Of a DNA stretch of 43,883 nucleotides, positions 33,530-42,605 are shown piece by piece. The position numbers were made by a program, and so were the translations under genes. The stretch is from an uncultured Lachnospiraceae bacterium (GTDB taxonomy: Bacteria > Bacillota > Clostridia > Lachnospirales > Lachnospiraceae): the NCBI GenBank assembly GCA_947648875.1, contig CANSPM010000034.1, positions 1-43,883 of the forward strand, read 5' to 3'. The stretch's first letter is position 1. Each line of letters opens with the position of its first letter. Under the pieces are notes generated by a model. It ran no database searches, had not been told where the DNA came from, and was given only the letters and a program-made list of their open reading frames with translations.

Positions 33530-34822
33530 CTACTTGCGTTTGCTCACCAGTTCTTCCGAGTACTGCTGTATCTCGTTCATCTTGCCCTTGTAGTCAAAAT
33601 CCGCGTCATTGAGCAGAGACACATAAAGGTTGTACCAGAGTTTGTCATTGATGTCGGACCACTCGGGGATATAATTGGCTGAACGGGCATATTCCATGGT
33701 GTAAGCGATGGTATCCATAGCGCCCTCCTTCCGGGGATTGATCTCCACAATATTATCCAGGGAGCCTTTCACCGGCGGGGCAATCTTCCACTCAAAGAAC
33801 GCCTGTGTCACCGCCTCCAGCGCCCGGTATGCCAGTTCGTTGCCTTCCAGGGATTTAGCCATCACTGTGGAAGCAGTCCAGTCAAAGCTCCAGGCCCCGC
33901 CGTCGTCGCACATGGGCATGGGCGCATAACCAATCTCAAACTGCTCCTCCGCATTCATCGCGGCCACCTTGGTCTCAAAATTGTCCTGCATACCACCGAA
34001 GTACATGGCCACCCGCTGTTTTTCGAACCAAACATTGTTGTCGCCCAGGCTGGCCACCTCTGCGTATCTGGGACTGAGATTTTCTTTTACGATGGTGTGC
34101 AGATAGCCCATACCCTTTTGAGCCGCTTCGTCCCCGAGCAGAATCGTCTGCCCGTCCGCAGCAATGATATCTCCGCCCCCCGCCCATATAAAGGTCTCTA
34201 TATTGGGCCAGCCGTCCACCACTGTTCCGTAGACTGTGTTTCCGTTGTACTGTTTCCCGCTAAACGCCCGGCATACGTCGAGAAATTCCTCCCAGGTCCA
34301 GTCGTCCTCAGGCTCCGGCATGGCAACCCCCAGTTCCTCAAACATATCCTTGTTGTAATAGACAATCAGTGGGTTTGCAATCCATGGAAGCCCCCAGTAA
34401 GAACCGTTGTACATGGCGGAGGCGATCACACCTTCATAATACAGATCCGGCGTCAGAACCTGGCTGTTCTGGAACTGCTGGGAAATATCTGCGAGCGCGC
34501 CCATCTGCGCATATTTAGATATCAGTTCCTGTGTCATCCAGAAGAAATCGGGACAGTTCTTCGCCGCGATCTTGGTGGATATCTTCACATAGTAATCCGA
34601 GGGAATGCTCAGAACCTCAATCTTATATTCTCCGTTCGCCTCCGCGTTCACCTTGTCAATGATAGCCTGAAACTCTTCCAGCTCCGTTCCCGCTGCCCAT
34701 GTGGCAAAAGTAAATGTGTTTTTGTCCTTTCCCGTTTCTCCGCAGCCGGACAAAAGCCCCGTAAACATCGCCAGCACAAGTGTCAGCCCCAGTATCTTCC
34801 TGACTGATAACATGTTTTTCAC
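33530..34822 (-). CDS. ABC sugar-binding lipoprotein (family 1 SBP)
   Basis: A 430-aa binding protein. Signal peptide with lipobox LSGCG, then the mature family 1 fold (FTFATWAAGTELEEFQAIID, KIAAKNCPDFFWMTQELISK, GLPWIANPLIVYYNKDMF, WTWEEFLDVCRAF). It captures an oligosaccharide outside the membrane and passes it to the two permeases that follow. The start is GTG at 34822 with GGGAGGAGTAAA ahead; the in-frame ATG three codons later is less well placed. It is the first gene of the operon that ends with lacI. The 362-base gap upstream holds the promoter, repeated operator-like sites and the terminator of the coat gene. Confidence 0.95.
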   Translation of the reverse strand: MKNMLSVRKILGLTLVLAMFTGLLSGCGETGKDKNTFTFATWAAGTELEEFQAIIDKVNAEANGEYKIEVLSIPSDYYVKISTKIAAKNCPDFFWMTQELISKYAQMGALADISQQFQNSQVLTPDLYYEGVIASAMYNGSYWGLPWIANPLIVYYNKDMFEELGVAMPEPEDDWTWEEFLDVCRAFSGKQYNGNTVYGTVVDGWPNIETFIWAGGGDIIAADGQTILLGDEAAQKGMGYLHTIVKENLSPRYAEVASLGDNNVWFEKQRVAMYFGGMQDNFETKVAAMNAEEQFEIGYAPMPMCDDGGAWSFDWTASTVMAKSLEGNELAYRALEAVTQAFFEWKIAPPVKGSLDNIVEINPRKEGAMDTIAYTMEYARSANYIPEWSDINDKLWYNLYVSLLNDADFDYKGKMNEIQQYSEELVSKRK

Positions 34823-34847
34823 TTTACTCCTCCCTGCCTTTCTTTTT

Positions 34848-34998
34848 GCAAATTTGTAACTTTACATTTTGTAAGTTTATAATACCACATCTCTAAAATA
34901 AGTCAAGTAACTAATTGCAAATTGTATATATGAATAACTTTTATGTCTAAAAATTGAACATAGTGCACAATTTCAGAGCAAATTTGTAACTGTACATT
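34848..34998 (-). repeat. Operator-like direct repeats at the sugar operon promoter
   Basis: A 21-base sequence GCAAATTTGTAACTTTACATT (34848-34868) recurs with one change (T to G) at 34978-34998, 130 bases away. The first is followed by TTTGTAAG, so TTTGTAA occurs twice 15 bases apart over the predicted transcription start. Such placement suits binding by a repressor such as the LacI protein of this operon. Confidence 0.7.
34879..34906 (-). promoter_or_regulatory. Promoter of the sugar transport operon
   Basis: Minus strand TTGACT (34901-34906), 16-bp spacer, TATTAT (34879-34884) with TG just before it (extended -10). The start codon is about 55 bases downstream of the -10. Confidence 0.75.
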
Positions 34999-35112
34999 AT
35001 ATTTTTATTCTGTCGTTGCACCTGTATTTGCTTTATGACAATAAAATTAACACTTTGCGAAAATTCTATTGTCATGTACAATCCAATTCAGATTTTCCGG
35101 ATTCCAATATTA

Positions 35113-35152
35113 TAAAAAGGCGGAAGCGGCCTTTCGTAAAGCCGTCTCCGCC
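35113..35152 (-). terminator. Terminator after the coat protein genes
   Basis: A 12-bp stem with small mismatches, GGCGGAGACGGC/GGCCGCTTCCGCC, followed on the minus strand by TTTTT. It lies about 33 bases past the second CotF-like stop. Confidence 0.88.
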
Positions 35153-35184
35153 CTGTTGCCTATGAGGTCGCCAGCCTCCGGATT

Positions 35185-35445
35185 TTAGATCGTGTTGCTT
35201 GTAAAGAGATTTTTCACATGTGCCACTTCTTCCGCAGTGGCCTTGCTGGCGGGCACATAGTAGGATTTTTCACGGGCGATGCCGTACAATTCCTCCTGGC
35301 TCTGCTCACAGGCATTGCGAAGCTGCTTCAATGTCTGTTTAAGTTCCTTGTTCTCCGTCTGGGGAATCATCTCGGCGTAACGCACCAGTTCCCCGTTGAT
35401 ACCCGTCAAAGTATCTGCTACCATAGTCTTTTCCTGCATCTGCAT
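35185..35445 (-). CDS. CotF-like spore coat protein
   Basis: An 86-aa helical protein (MQMQEKTMVADTLTGINGEL, ending HVKNLFTSNTI) of the CotF-type spore coat family, with the regular helical pattern NKELKQTLKQLRNACEQSQE and the tail YYVPASKATAEEVA. AGGAGGAACAGACC precedes the ATG. It lies 42 bases after a second small coat protein, and the two together resemble the two halves of the CotF ferritin-like helical bundle. Expected in the outer layers of the spore and expressed late in sporulation in the mother cell. Confidence 0.82.
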   Translation of the reverse strand: MQMQEKTMVADTLTGINGELVRYAEMIPQTENKELKQTLKQLRNACEQSQEELYGIAREKSYYVPASKATAEEVAHVKNLFTSNTI

Positions 35446-35487
35446 GGTCTGTTCCTCCTGATTTAAGTGCAGCCTGTTCCCTGCAAT

Positions 35488-35673
35488 CTACCCTAAAAAC
35501 TTCATCAGCTGCTGTTTGTTCTGCATGGCTGACTGTGCGCCTTTCTCAAAAAACTGCTTGATCTGGGTGTCCTGCGCCTCCTGGGCATACTCTTTCATCT
35601 TACAGTGGGTGGTATCAAAACCGCCGATCAGATGCCTGAGGTTCTGTAATTCAAGTTCCGAAATATTGGACAT
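35488..35673 (-). CDS. Small CotF-like spore coat protein
   Basis: A 61-aa helical protein: MSNISELELQNLRHLIGGFD, then AQEAQDTQIKQFFEKGAQSA and NKQQLMKFLG. The LQNLRHLIGG plus QIKQFFEKGAQ pattern is that of short CotF-family proteins of Clostridia. AGGAGGTAGAGAC precedes the ATG. It is co-transcribed with the 86-aa protein. Whether the two form one complex is inference. Confidence 0.8.
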   Translation of the reverse strand: MSNISELELQNLRHLIGGFDTTHCKMKEYAQEAQDTQIKQFFEKGAQSAMQNKQQLMKFLG

Positions 35674-35974
35674 GTCTCTACCTCCTGTTTAAGTTCCGTC
35701 TGTTCCCTCCTGTCGCACATTTTCAATAAATCGCATCCCGACGCCCAGGCGTTCAAATGTGACTGCGTGCGCCTTCCGGGAATATGCCGCTTGTGAGTAC
35801 CAGTTCCGCATAAAACTGCGGAGTTGTATTCCAGAGATAGTATGTGTCCCTGACAGATATCCTATGCGCGCGGAAAAATTTGGTTTTTTGGCATAAATTT
35901 TTTTATAATTGCGCTGCCCCCCTGTCGACGCCATTTGCGGGCATCATCAGGGAGGCAGCCTTCAAACATTCCTC
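35674..35974 (-). other. Intergenic region upstream of the coat genes
   Basis: About 300 bases without a convincing gene. An 81-codon frame (35689-35934) has no ribosome site and low-complexity-free but unfamiliar sequence. CATACTATC near 35836-35846 on the minus strand resembles a sigma-E/sigma-K -10 box (CATAnnnT), but no well-spaced -35 is visible. A CCGCA/TGCGG hairpin lies at about 35807-35822. Confidence 0.4.
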
Positions 35975-38900
35975 TCAGTTTGCGCAAAGTTTTTCTTTTT
36001 CATAGGAAAATTCGCCAAATCCCCCTACATGAACCATCTGTAGCCCCATCTGGGGGATCAGCAGATCCAGACTGTCCCGGATTCTGAGCAAATCCCCATG
36101 TACCAGGTACCCGGGAACTGTCCTGCCTCGAAAAACAGTCTTCCGATATTTCTTCCCCTCCGCCTCCATATATTCTTTCACATCGGCCACCAGATACTCC
36201 ACACCCTCTTTCCGGTCGTCCTGATAATACAGCATGTGCCCCTCCTGATCCCGGATCAGGCACAGGCAGCGGTTATGCCAAAGGCGTCCCTCCTCCCCAT
36301 CCGGGGTCTCGCGGCGCCATACAAGGGAAAGCCGGGCCAGCCGGCCAGCCAGATAATCCGCCAAAACTCCCTGCACCAGGGCCTTGTCCTTCTCCCCGGT
36401 CTTTTTCTCCGTCTCCTGTCCCTCCATATCCACATAGTGTAAGGAAAACGGCAACTGCGGAATATAAAAGCGGTCAAGCATCTGATTTCTGGCCTCCTCC
36501 GGGGAATATCCCCCAAACTGCCGCAAGGCCAGCCGATACCTCTGCCTGGTCTCAAAACGGTATATCTGGGGCGACCACATCATACTTCTGGGACAGGGAT
36601 CATGAGAGGCAATCTGCCCCAGAATATCCCCCAGCAGACTTCTGATCAGATGCAGGTTCTGATGCACCAGATAGTTTGGCAGCATCCCCAGTCCAAAGGG
36701 AACATGCACTACCTGATCCGACTCCACCACCTTGTAGACCTCCGGCATACTCACCAGAGCATACCAGTTCTGATTCTCATGATCAAAATAGAAACAGGCA
36801 TACTGCTTTCTTTCTTTGAGGAAAAGGAGGCTTCGCTTTTCCCAGATCATCTCCAGACGGTTCACTTGATCCTCAAAATATTTTTCAAACAGTTCCTTGA
36901 CGGCCTCCTCGGTTACCTGCTCCCCATCGATGGTTGTGAGAGCATTCCACTGGTTTTTGACCATGATCCGTTCCGGCAGCGCTTCCATATAGATGGCCAA
37001 CGCCCCGTCCTCCCCCAGTTCCCGCAGAACCCTCTGCCCCATCTGCACAGCGATCTCCACGCTGGGAGCATTGTATGTACCGCCCGGCAGCAACAGTTGC
37101 TGATCCTCCGTCTCCTCATAGAGGACCACCCCGCCGTCCCCATAGATAGCACAGCCGAACAACCTGATCTGTCCCTCCGCCTCTTTTTCCCGATAAAAGG
37201 TGCAGATGGGCACATTGTCCTGGGCAAAACGGCAGATATGGCCTGTAATGCAGTCCGCGATGACAGGAACCGTCTTCGGCTCCAAGGGCAGAACAGACAA
37301 CCGCCTGATCAGTTCCCCGTATATTTCCTGATGCGCCTCAAAGGCTGCGGCCGCTATGGGCACAAGCAGCCAGAACATACCGTCGTCCGCGATCTTTGCC
37401 AGTTCCTCCCCCGGGAAAGGCGGGACCAGAGGACTTTCCTCCTCTCCCCACAGATATTCTATATGACGGGGATGAAAACGGATATAGAGCACATTGTCCC
37501 CAAACCGAAGCCCTATGGGATGATCGGCATCAAAACCGCCCTCCCCGGGGTCCGTCAGCCGCTTCCCCCACTGGGGCGAATAAGGCATGTACTCGCTCAG
37601 ATATTTGGATAAAATCCATGTTTCACGCAGACCCTGGGCCAAGTGAAAAGCCACGTTCAGATAATAGCGCAGCCAGGGTCTGTTATGGAGATCATATACT
37701 CCCCTGTACAAAGGCGCCTGCATATCCTCCTGGAATGCTTCCTGTATCTTCTGATACTGCCTTGCCTGCTCAATCTGTTCCAGGATCTGTTTCGCAAAGG
37801 GAGCTTCCCTGTGGACGCTGTAGTACTCCTGTACCTTTTGCAGCAGATATTTCCCGCTCTTTTTGCTGACCCAGTAGGGCAGAATGTGTGCTTCCACAAA
37901 CGCTTCATCCTGTAGGGCGCAAAGCAGATCCTCCCGCTCAAAAAGCGCGTCCAGCGACGCCCGTTCCCGGGCATCCTCCCCATCATTGCTGTAGAAATAC
38001 ATCATGCTGATTTCCTGCATCAACTGCATATAATTAGCCCGGGGCTTCTCCAAAAGTTCTGGTACCTGAGAAGCCACAGCCTCCCGCAGCTCCCCATACC
38101 ACAGCTTTTCCCTGCCCATGGTGGCACTCTCCAGATGCAGATGATTCCAAGGCACCCTGTAGACTTTGTCCGGAAGTTTCCGGCTGGCAAAAAACCAGGC
38201 AAGAAGCCTCAGAGACTTGGGATGGCGTTGAGACAACTCATACTGTCTGGAGTCCCGAATCGGCCTGTCCGATATGTGGTGGGGCAGATAAGCGTCTATA
38301 ATTTTTCCCAGCCGCAGCATGTCTCTGTCGTCCCAACTGCCCAGAGCCAGCACCAGCAATTCCCGGTAATCCCGGAATCCCGCCATCAGCGCGGGATCAT
38401 TGCCCTTAAACCGGGGAATGAGAGAAGCAGTCATGGCAATCTCCCGGATCTCCTCGATTCCGTCGAAAACGGCGTTCTGCTCCATCTGGAGATGCATCCC
38501 TTCTGCCGTTTTATGCCCCTGTAATCCATAGACAATATAGAATTCCGTCAGAAATTCCTGCCCCGGGGGAAAGGCAGCCTGATTCTCCCGAACCACCTCC
38601 AGCAGCAGTTCCGCAAATGCCTTTACCCGATAGCCCTCCAAAAAAACTTTCGAATGAAAATAATCCGACCATGCGGCCCTGTCTTTTCTGCGTTTGCCGG
38701 TGTAGAGTTCCCGAAATTGCCTTATGCCCTCGCCGTCCCGAAAGGGATTTTCTTCCATGAAATCCCAGCGAAAGCCACGGGATGCGGCGGCAGTTCCCCG
38801 ATGGTTTTCCCTGTGGCTCTCCCCATTTCCGGAGCCGCTTTCCTGCCCGTCCTCAGAGCCATATCTCCTGTCCCATGCATGGTCATCCCTGTCTTGACTG

Positions 38901-39145
38901 ACCTGCTCCGCAGCGCCTCCTCGGCCTGCCGGGATTCCGTTTATCCCGTCCCAGCTATCACCTCCATTGTCTTCCGCCCGTTCCCGGGCATAGGCAAGCG
39001 CCGCTTCATAGGCCTCCCTGACCCGCAAAAACTCCTGTGGATTTTCTTCCGGGTTGTAGATCCTGGCCTGAGACGCATAGGCTCTTCTGACAGCCCGCTC
39101 ATCACAAGTCGGCTCAATCTGTAAAATCTCCCACATCCTGTCCAT
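35975..39145 (-). CDS. Giant protein with N-terminal degenerate J domain, Hsp70 partner
   Basis: A 1056-aa protein. Residues 1-65 form a J-domain (MWEILQIEPTCDERAVRRAY, RIYNPEENPQEFLRVREAYE) in which the essential HPD tripeptide is replaced by NPE. After a low-complexity Gly/Glu/Arg linker (about 70-130) come about 900 residues of mixed helix and strand that I do not recognise, with many Trp/Tyr and near-repeated segments (LLFLKERKQYACFYFDHENQ and LCLIRDQEGHMLYYQDDRKE; YLVHQNLHLIRSLL and YLVHGDLLRIRDSL), indicating an internal duplication of a domain. No signal peptide. ATG 39145 has AGGAGGTGACAGGATAC upstream. It lies 52 bases after the HscC-type Hsp70 gene, and pairs of this kind are known in Clostridia (memory). 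It probably guides the Hsp70 to particular clients. Confidence 0.75.
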   Translation of the reverse strand: MDRMWEILQIEPTCDERAVRRAYASQARIYNPEENPQEFLRVREAYEAALAYARERAEDNGGDSWDGINGIPAGRGGAAEQVSQDRDDHAWDRRYGSEDGQESGSGNGESHRENHRGTAAASRGFRWDFMEENPFRDGEGIRQFRELYTGKRRKDRAAWSDYFHSKVFLEGYRVKAFAELLLEVVRENQAAFPPGQEFLTEFYIVYGLQGHKTAEGMHLQMEQNAVFDGIEEIREIAMTASLIPRFKGNDPALMAGFRDYRELLVLALGSWDDRDMLRLGKIIDAYLPHHISDRPIRDSRQYELSQRHPKSLRLLAWFFASRKLPDKVYRVPWNHLHLESATMGREKLWYGELREAVASQVPELLEKPRANYMQLMQEISMMYFYSNDGEDARERASLDALFEREDLLCALQDEAFVEAHILPYWVSKKSGKYLLQKVQEYYSVHREAPFAKQILEQIEQARQYQKIQEAFQEDMQAPLYRGVYDLHNRPWLRYYLNVAFHLAQGLRETWILSKYLSEYMPYSPQWGKRLTDPGEGGFDADHPIGLRFGDNVLYIRFHPRHIEYLWGEEESPLVPPFPGEELAKIADDGMFWLLVPIAAAAFEAHQEIYGELIRRLSVLPLEPKTVPVIADCITGHICRFAQDNVPICTFYREKEAEGQIRLFGCAIYGDGGVVLYEETEDQQLLLPGGTYNAPSVEIAVQMGQRVLRELGEDGALAIYMEALPERIMVKNQWNALTTIDGEQVTEEAVKELFEKYFEDQVNRLEMIWEKRSLLFLKERKQYACFYFDHENQNWYALVSMPEVYKVVESDQVVHVPFGLGMLPNYLVHQNLHLIRSLLGDILGQIASHDPCPRSMMWSPQIYRFETRQRYRLALRQFGGYSPEEARNQMLDRFYIPQLPFSLHYVDMEGQETEKKTGEKDKALVQGVLADYLAGRLARLSLVWRRETPDGEEGRLWHNRCLCLIRDQEGHMLYYQDDRKEGVEYLVADVKEYMEAEGKKYRKTVFRGRTVPGYLVHGDLLRIRDSLDLLIPQMGLQMVHVGGFGEFSYEKEKLCAN

Positions 39146-39197
39146 GTATCCTGTCACCTCCTGATCAATATGCCATCTGCTGTCCGTTCTCCGTTCA

Positions 39198-40973
39198 TCA
39201 CACCCCAAAAATAGAATCCCATGACCGATCCAATGCGTTCAGCCGCGTCCTGGCATAGCTTCTCATTTTCTTGCGTTCAATGGGACTTCCCTCCCTGATT
39301 GCCTGCCTGTACGCATCCAGTATCCTGGCCGCTTCCTCCCGCTCACTGCCCAGCAGTTCCTCATATAACCGCTCCGCCTTTGCCATCAGCAGATGGTCCT
39401 CCTCACTTCCCGTCGCCACATAGCGCAGCTTCTTAAGTTCTGCCACTTTTTCCTGCACTTCCTCCTCGGAGAGTTGTACATGGGGATTCATGATGACTGT
39501 CTCCCGCCTGTCCCCGCCGCTGCTCTCCGCGTCCACATGCAAAATGCCATTGATATCATAGGCAAAAGTCACAAAAACAGAATGTATTCCGGCGGGACCC
39601 ATGGGCACCCGCACCGTAAGTTCTCCCAGCTGCCGGTTCTCCGAGGCGTAATACCCCTCTCCCTGATAGATCCGCAGTCTGATATGTGTCTGATTATCAC
39701 TCAATGTGCAAAAAGTTTCACTGCGACTCACGGGGAGCATACTGCTTCTGGCAATCATGGTAGCCATATGTGGATTCTGGTCCCTCACATCATTACATAC
39801 GGCAATGCCCAGGGAAAAGGGACATACATCCGTCATTACCATATCCCTGAGTTCCTCCCGGCGGCTCTTGATACCCGCGCAGATCCCGGCTCCCTCCGCC
39901 ACCATATAGTCCGGATTGCCTGCCACCACTGGACGTCTGCCCATAAGTTCCTCCAGATAGTCGCCCAGCACCGCCAGCCGCGCCGATCCTCCCACCAACA
40001 CCACATCATCCAGTTTGTCCGGCGTCAGATGGCTGTCACGGATCGCCCGGATAATCACCGACTTAATTCGTTCCAGATAGGGGTGACAAATCTCGCGCAG
40101 AAGTTTCCTGGACAATTCCATCTCATAAGGCTGATCCAGCGTCAGGCCAAGCCTTGGCAGCCTGTACTTAATATCCCCATTTGTCCCGGCCTGAGAAAAA
40201 GAGCTTTCACCTGTCTCCTGGGAAAAGCCTGCTCTCGCCTCCGTCTCCCGGGAAAGCGCTTTCTTGGCGGCTTCTGCCTGATACAGCAGCGCTTCCCTCT
40301 GCTTCACTGGCAGCGCCTCATAATTCAAAGAATGCATATGGCAGAAATGCTCCGCAATGGCCCGGTCTATATCGTCTCCCCCCAGCCGGTTATCTCCGGC
40401 GATGGCCACAATCTCAATAATGTTTTCAAAGCACTCCACAATGCTCACATCCAGCGTGCCGCCGCCGAAATCCAGAATCATCAGTCTGCTGTCTCCGTAT
40501 GTAACCCCCAGATTATAGCAAAGTGCCGCCGCCGAGGGCTCATTGATCAGCCGCTTCACCGGTATACCTGCCAGTTGGGCGGCCAGTTTGGTGGCGTTGC
40601 GCTGATTGTCGTCAAAATAGGCGGGCACACTGATCACCGCCTCCTCAATCTCCTGCCCCAGGTAAGTTCTGGCCTCCTCATACAGCTGCCTCAAAATCAG
40701 CGCCGACAGTTCATGGGGCTGAAAAGCCCTGTCGCCCAGAATAATCTCATGGTCCGTTCCCATAAATCGCTTAAAGGAGACTGCCGTCTGCGTTGGATGC
40801 AAAAGCAGCCGCTCCCTGGCCGCTGAACCGGTCAGAATGCTTCCGTCCTCCAGCACGCTCACCGCGCTTTTCGTCATGTACTCCCCCAGACTGTTGGGGA
40901 TCAACTCCGCATGGCCGTTTCTGTATACACAGGCCAGTGAGTTGGTAGTTCCCAGATCTATGCCTATCACCAT
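39198..40973 (-). CDS. Hsp70-family chaperone, HscC type
   Basis: A 591-aa Hsp70. The ATPase domain begins MVIGIDLGTTNSLACVYRNG, continues with AVISVPAYFDDNQRNATKLA, INEPSAAALCYNLG, LDFGGGTLDVSI and VLVGGSARL. The substrate domain (about 380-500, DVCPFSLGIAVCNDVRDQNP) is followed by a short lid, shorter than DnaK. This length and PFSLGIAV are typical of HscC-like and not of the main DnaK. I chose ATG 40973 with GAGAGG about 9 bases upstream; the longer frame to 41087 encodes no family sequence. It works by ATP-driven binding and release of client proteins, here probably with the degenerate J protein that follows. Confidence 0.9.
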   Translation of the reverse strand: MVIGIDLGTTNSLACVYRNGHAELIPNSLGEYMTKSAVSVLEDGSILTGSAARERLLLHPTQTAVSFKRFMGTDHEIILGDRAFQPHELSALILRQLYEEARTYLGQEIEEAVISVPAYFDDNQRNATKLAAQLAGIPVKRLINEPSAAALCYNLGVTYGDSRLMILDFGGGTLDVSIVECFENIIEIVAIAGDNRLGGDDIDRAIAEHFCHMHSLNYEALPVKQREALLYQAEAAKKALSRETEARAGFSQETGESSFSQAGTNGDIKYRLPRLGLTLDQPYEMELSRKLLREICHPYLERIKSVIIRAIRDSHLTPDKLDDVVLVGGSARLAVLGDYLEELMGRRPVVAGNPDYMVAEGAGICAGIKSRREELRDMVMTDVCPFSLGIAVCNDVRDQNPHMATMIARSSMLPVSRSETFCTLSDNQTHIRLRIYQGEGYYASENRQLGELTVRVPMGPAGIHSVFVTFAYDINGILHVDAESSGGDRRETVIMNPHVQLSEEEVQEKVAELKKLRYVATGSEEDHLLMAKAERLYEELLGSEREEAARILDAYRQAIREGSPIERKKMRSYARTRLNALDRSWDSIFGV

Positions 40974-41251
40974 TGCAAACGCCCTCTCTCTCTGATCTGA
41001 TATTCGGATTAGGGTATGAACTTTTTGACACCCTGATCCTATAATTTGATATAAGTCTACCACACTTACTGCGACTTTGTCAGCCAAAAATTCGACACCG
41101 GGTTCTTGCCCTTCTCATTTGTGGCGCATAATTCCACTTTCATATACCACCTTCCCGCTATATAATAGCTTGCACATAAAATCCACACTCCGCAACAATT
41201 CTTTTGGTAAAAAGGCCCTGATCGGAAGCTGATTCCTCCCCCTCAGAGCCT

Positions 41252-41535
41252 TCATTCTTTACTGTCCATCGTCATTTTATACTGTCCGAAGGAAAAAATG
41301 GTAGCCACATCTTCACATCCAGCCGACCTGTTGCAGACTACTCTGCGTAGATAACTGCCTTCTCTGATCCGTTTCCCTGTAGGACTGTTAAAACTGGTAT
41401 TAGCCCAGTATGCCGCCAGTTCCTCCCAATGTCCGTTTACATAGGCCTCCTGCATGAGTGTGTCATACTTGTCAAGAAAAATAAGCACCTTTTTTCCATA
41501 ATAATTCTGGCAACGCTTCCGGAAATAGCCGATTA
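41252..41535 (-). pseudogene. Fragment of an AAA-ATPase-like (PF09820 type) gene
   Basis: The minus strand reads YYGKKVLIFLDKYDTLMQEA, then YVNGHWEELAAYW, which matches the Walker B region (LLDEYDTPMQEAYVNGYWEE) of the AAA-ATPase-like/PD-(D/E)XK family common in gut anaerobes. After about 45 residues the match decays, with ATIFSFGQYKM recalling the SIFSDLNN motif. The N- and C-terminal portions are absent, and the acidic Walker B residue is Lys here. The open frame extends upstream to 41535, just next to the DUF6472 stop. It is a remnant. Bases 40974-41251 otherwise hold no gene; a weak promoter for hscC may lie at about 41040-41080. Confidence 0.7.
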
Positions 41536-41709
41536 CATCTGATGACGCACCACGCCATACTCATCGTCCAACTGATAATATGGACAGGACTTCTGCGTGT
41601 CTGTCAGGAAACGGTACATCTCATCCTCATCCAGATTTACAAGACAGTAATAGCAGTCATCCTCTTCCTCATACATATAATTGACACAGCTGTCACAACT
41701 TGACGCCAT
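41533..41709 (-). CDS. DUF6472 small Cys/acidic protein
   Basis: A 58-aa protein with a strong GGGGAGGAGGACTT site before ATG 41709. It reads MASSCDSCVNYMYEEEDDCY, then YCLVNLDEDEMYRFL and CPYYQLDDEYGVVRHQM. CDSCVNY, C-L-V-N-L-D-E-D-E and CPYY are the hallmarks of the DUF6472 family. Four conserved cysteines suggest metal binding, but the function is unknown. It begins 33 bases after the rsmI stop and is probably co-transcribed with it. Confidence 0.88.
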   Translation of the reverse strand: MASSCDSCVNYMYEEEDDCYYCLVNLDEDEMYRFLTDTQKSCPYYQLDDEYGVVRHQM

Positions 41710-41742
41710 AAGTCCTCCTCCCCGTTCTTCTCCATGACGTAA

Positions 41743-42585
41743 TCATTCCACATGCAAATAGTGATAGATCTCTCTTCTGCTTACGCCCCGGTCCTTTGCC
41801 ACCTGCTTCATGGCCGCTTTTTCCTCCATTCCCAGAGAACGGTAGTACTCCATATGATCCTCAATGGATTTTTCTTTCCAGGCCGCAATGTCCTCCTGAC
41901 GTTTCTTCTCCAGGCTCTTCCCTTCGACCACCAGCACATATTCTCCTCTAGGCTCCTGCTCCCGGTAATAGGCCAGCGCCTCTTCCAATGTGGTGGGCAT
42001 CACCGTCTCAAAGCGCTTGGTCAGCTCCCGACAGAGAGTGATCCGGCGCTGCCCCAGCGTCCGGTAAAGTTCCTCCAGCGTCTTCGTCAAATGATGAGGA
42101 GCCTCATAAAGAATAATGGTGCGGCTCTCCTGGGCCAACTCCCGCAGCACCACTTCTTTCTCCTTTTTCTCTGTGGGCAGAAAACCTTCAAAGCAAAATC
42201 TCCTGGTCGACAGCCCCGAGAGCGTCAGAGCGGTAATACAGGCAACGGGACCGGGCAGACTGGTGACCGGAATCCCCTGTTCCAGACACATGCGTACCAA
42301 TATCTCCCCCGGGTCGGAAACAGCAGGTGTTCCTGCGTCCGTAATCAGGGCAACGTTCTGCCCCGCCGTCAACTGGTGCACCAGCTGATGAGCTTTTTCT
42401 ACCTTGTTGTATTCGTGATAGCTGGTCATAGGTGTATGAATCCCAAAATGATTGAGCAGCTTAATACTGTTGCGGGTATCTTCCGCCGCTATCACATCCA
42501 CCATATGCAATGTTTCCACCACCCGAGGCGTCATATCCCCCAGATTCCCGATGGGGGTGGCGCACAGATACAATGTTCCGGCCAT
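41743..42585 (-). CDS. rsmI: 16S rRNA (cytidine1402-2'-O)-methyltransferase
   Basis: A 280-aa enzyme of the tetrapyrrole-methylase fold. Signatures: GTLYLCATPIGNLGDMTPR, AAEDTRNSIKLLNHFGI, ALITDAGTPAVSDPG and LPGPVACITALTLSGL. It 2'-O-methylates C1402 in the decoding centre of 16S rRNA using SAM. The length is normal. The C-terminal helix-turn-helix-like end (AMKQVAKDRGVSRREIYHYL) is typical of Firmicutes RsmI. It follows trmN6 by 20 bases as in B. subtilis yabB-yabC. Confidence 0.97.
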   Translation of the reverse strand: MAGTLYLCATPIGNLGDMTPRVVETLHMVDVIAAEDTRNSIKLLNHFGIHTPMTSYHEYNKVEKAHQLVHQLTAGQNVALITDAGTPAVSDPGEILVRMCLEQGIPVTSLPGPVACITALTLSGLSTRRFCFEGFLPTEKKEKEVVLRELAQESRTIILYEAPHHLTKTLEELYRTLGQRRITLCRELTKRFETVMPTTLEEALAYYREQEPRGEYVLVVEGKSLEKKRQEDIAAWKEKSIEDHMEYYRSLGMEEKAAMKQVAKDRGVSRREIYHYLHVE

Positions 42586-42605
42586 AGCTCTCTCCTGTAA
42601 TAAAC

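Noticed and set aside
35689..35934. 81-aa open frame on the minus strand upstream of the coat genes
   Set aside because: No ribosome site and no recognisable protein features; treated as leader or intergenic DNA.
39393..40826. 477-aa open frame on the plus strand
   Set aside because: Lies entirely opposite the Hsp70 gene; the open frame follows from codon bias and its sequence has no family features or ribosome site.
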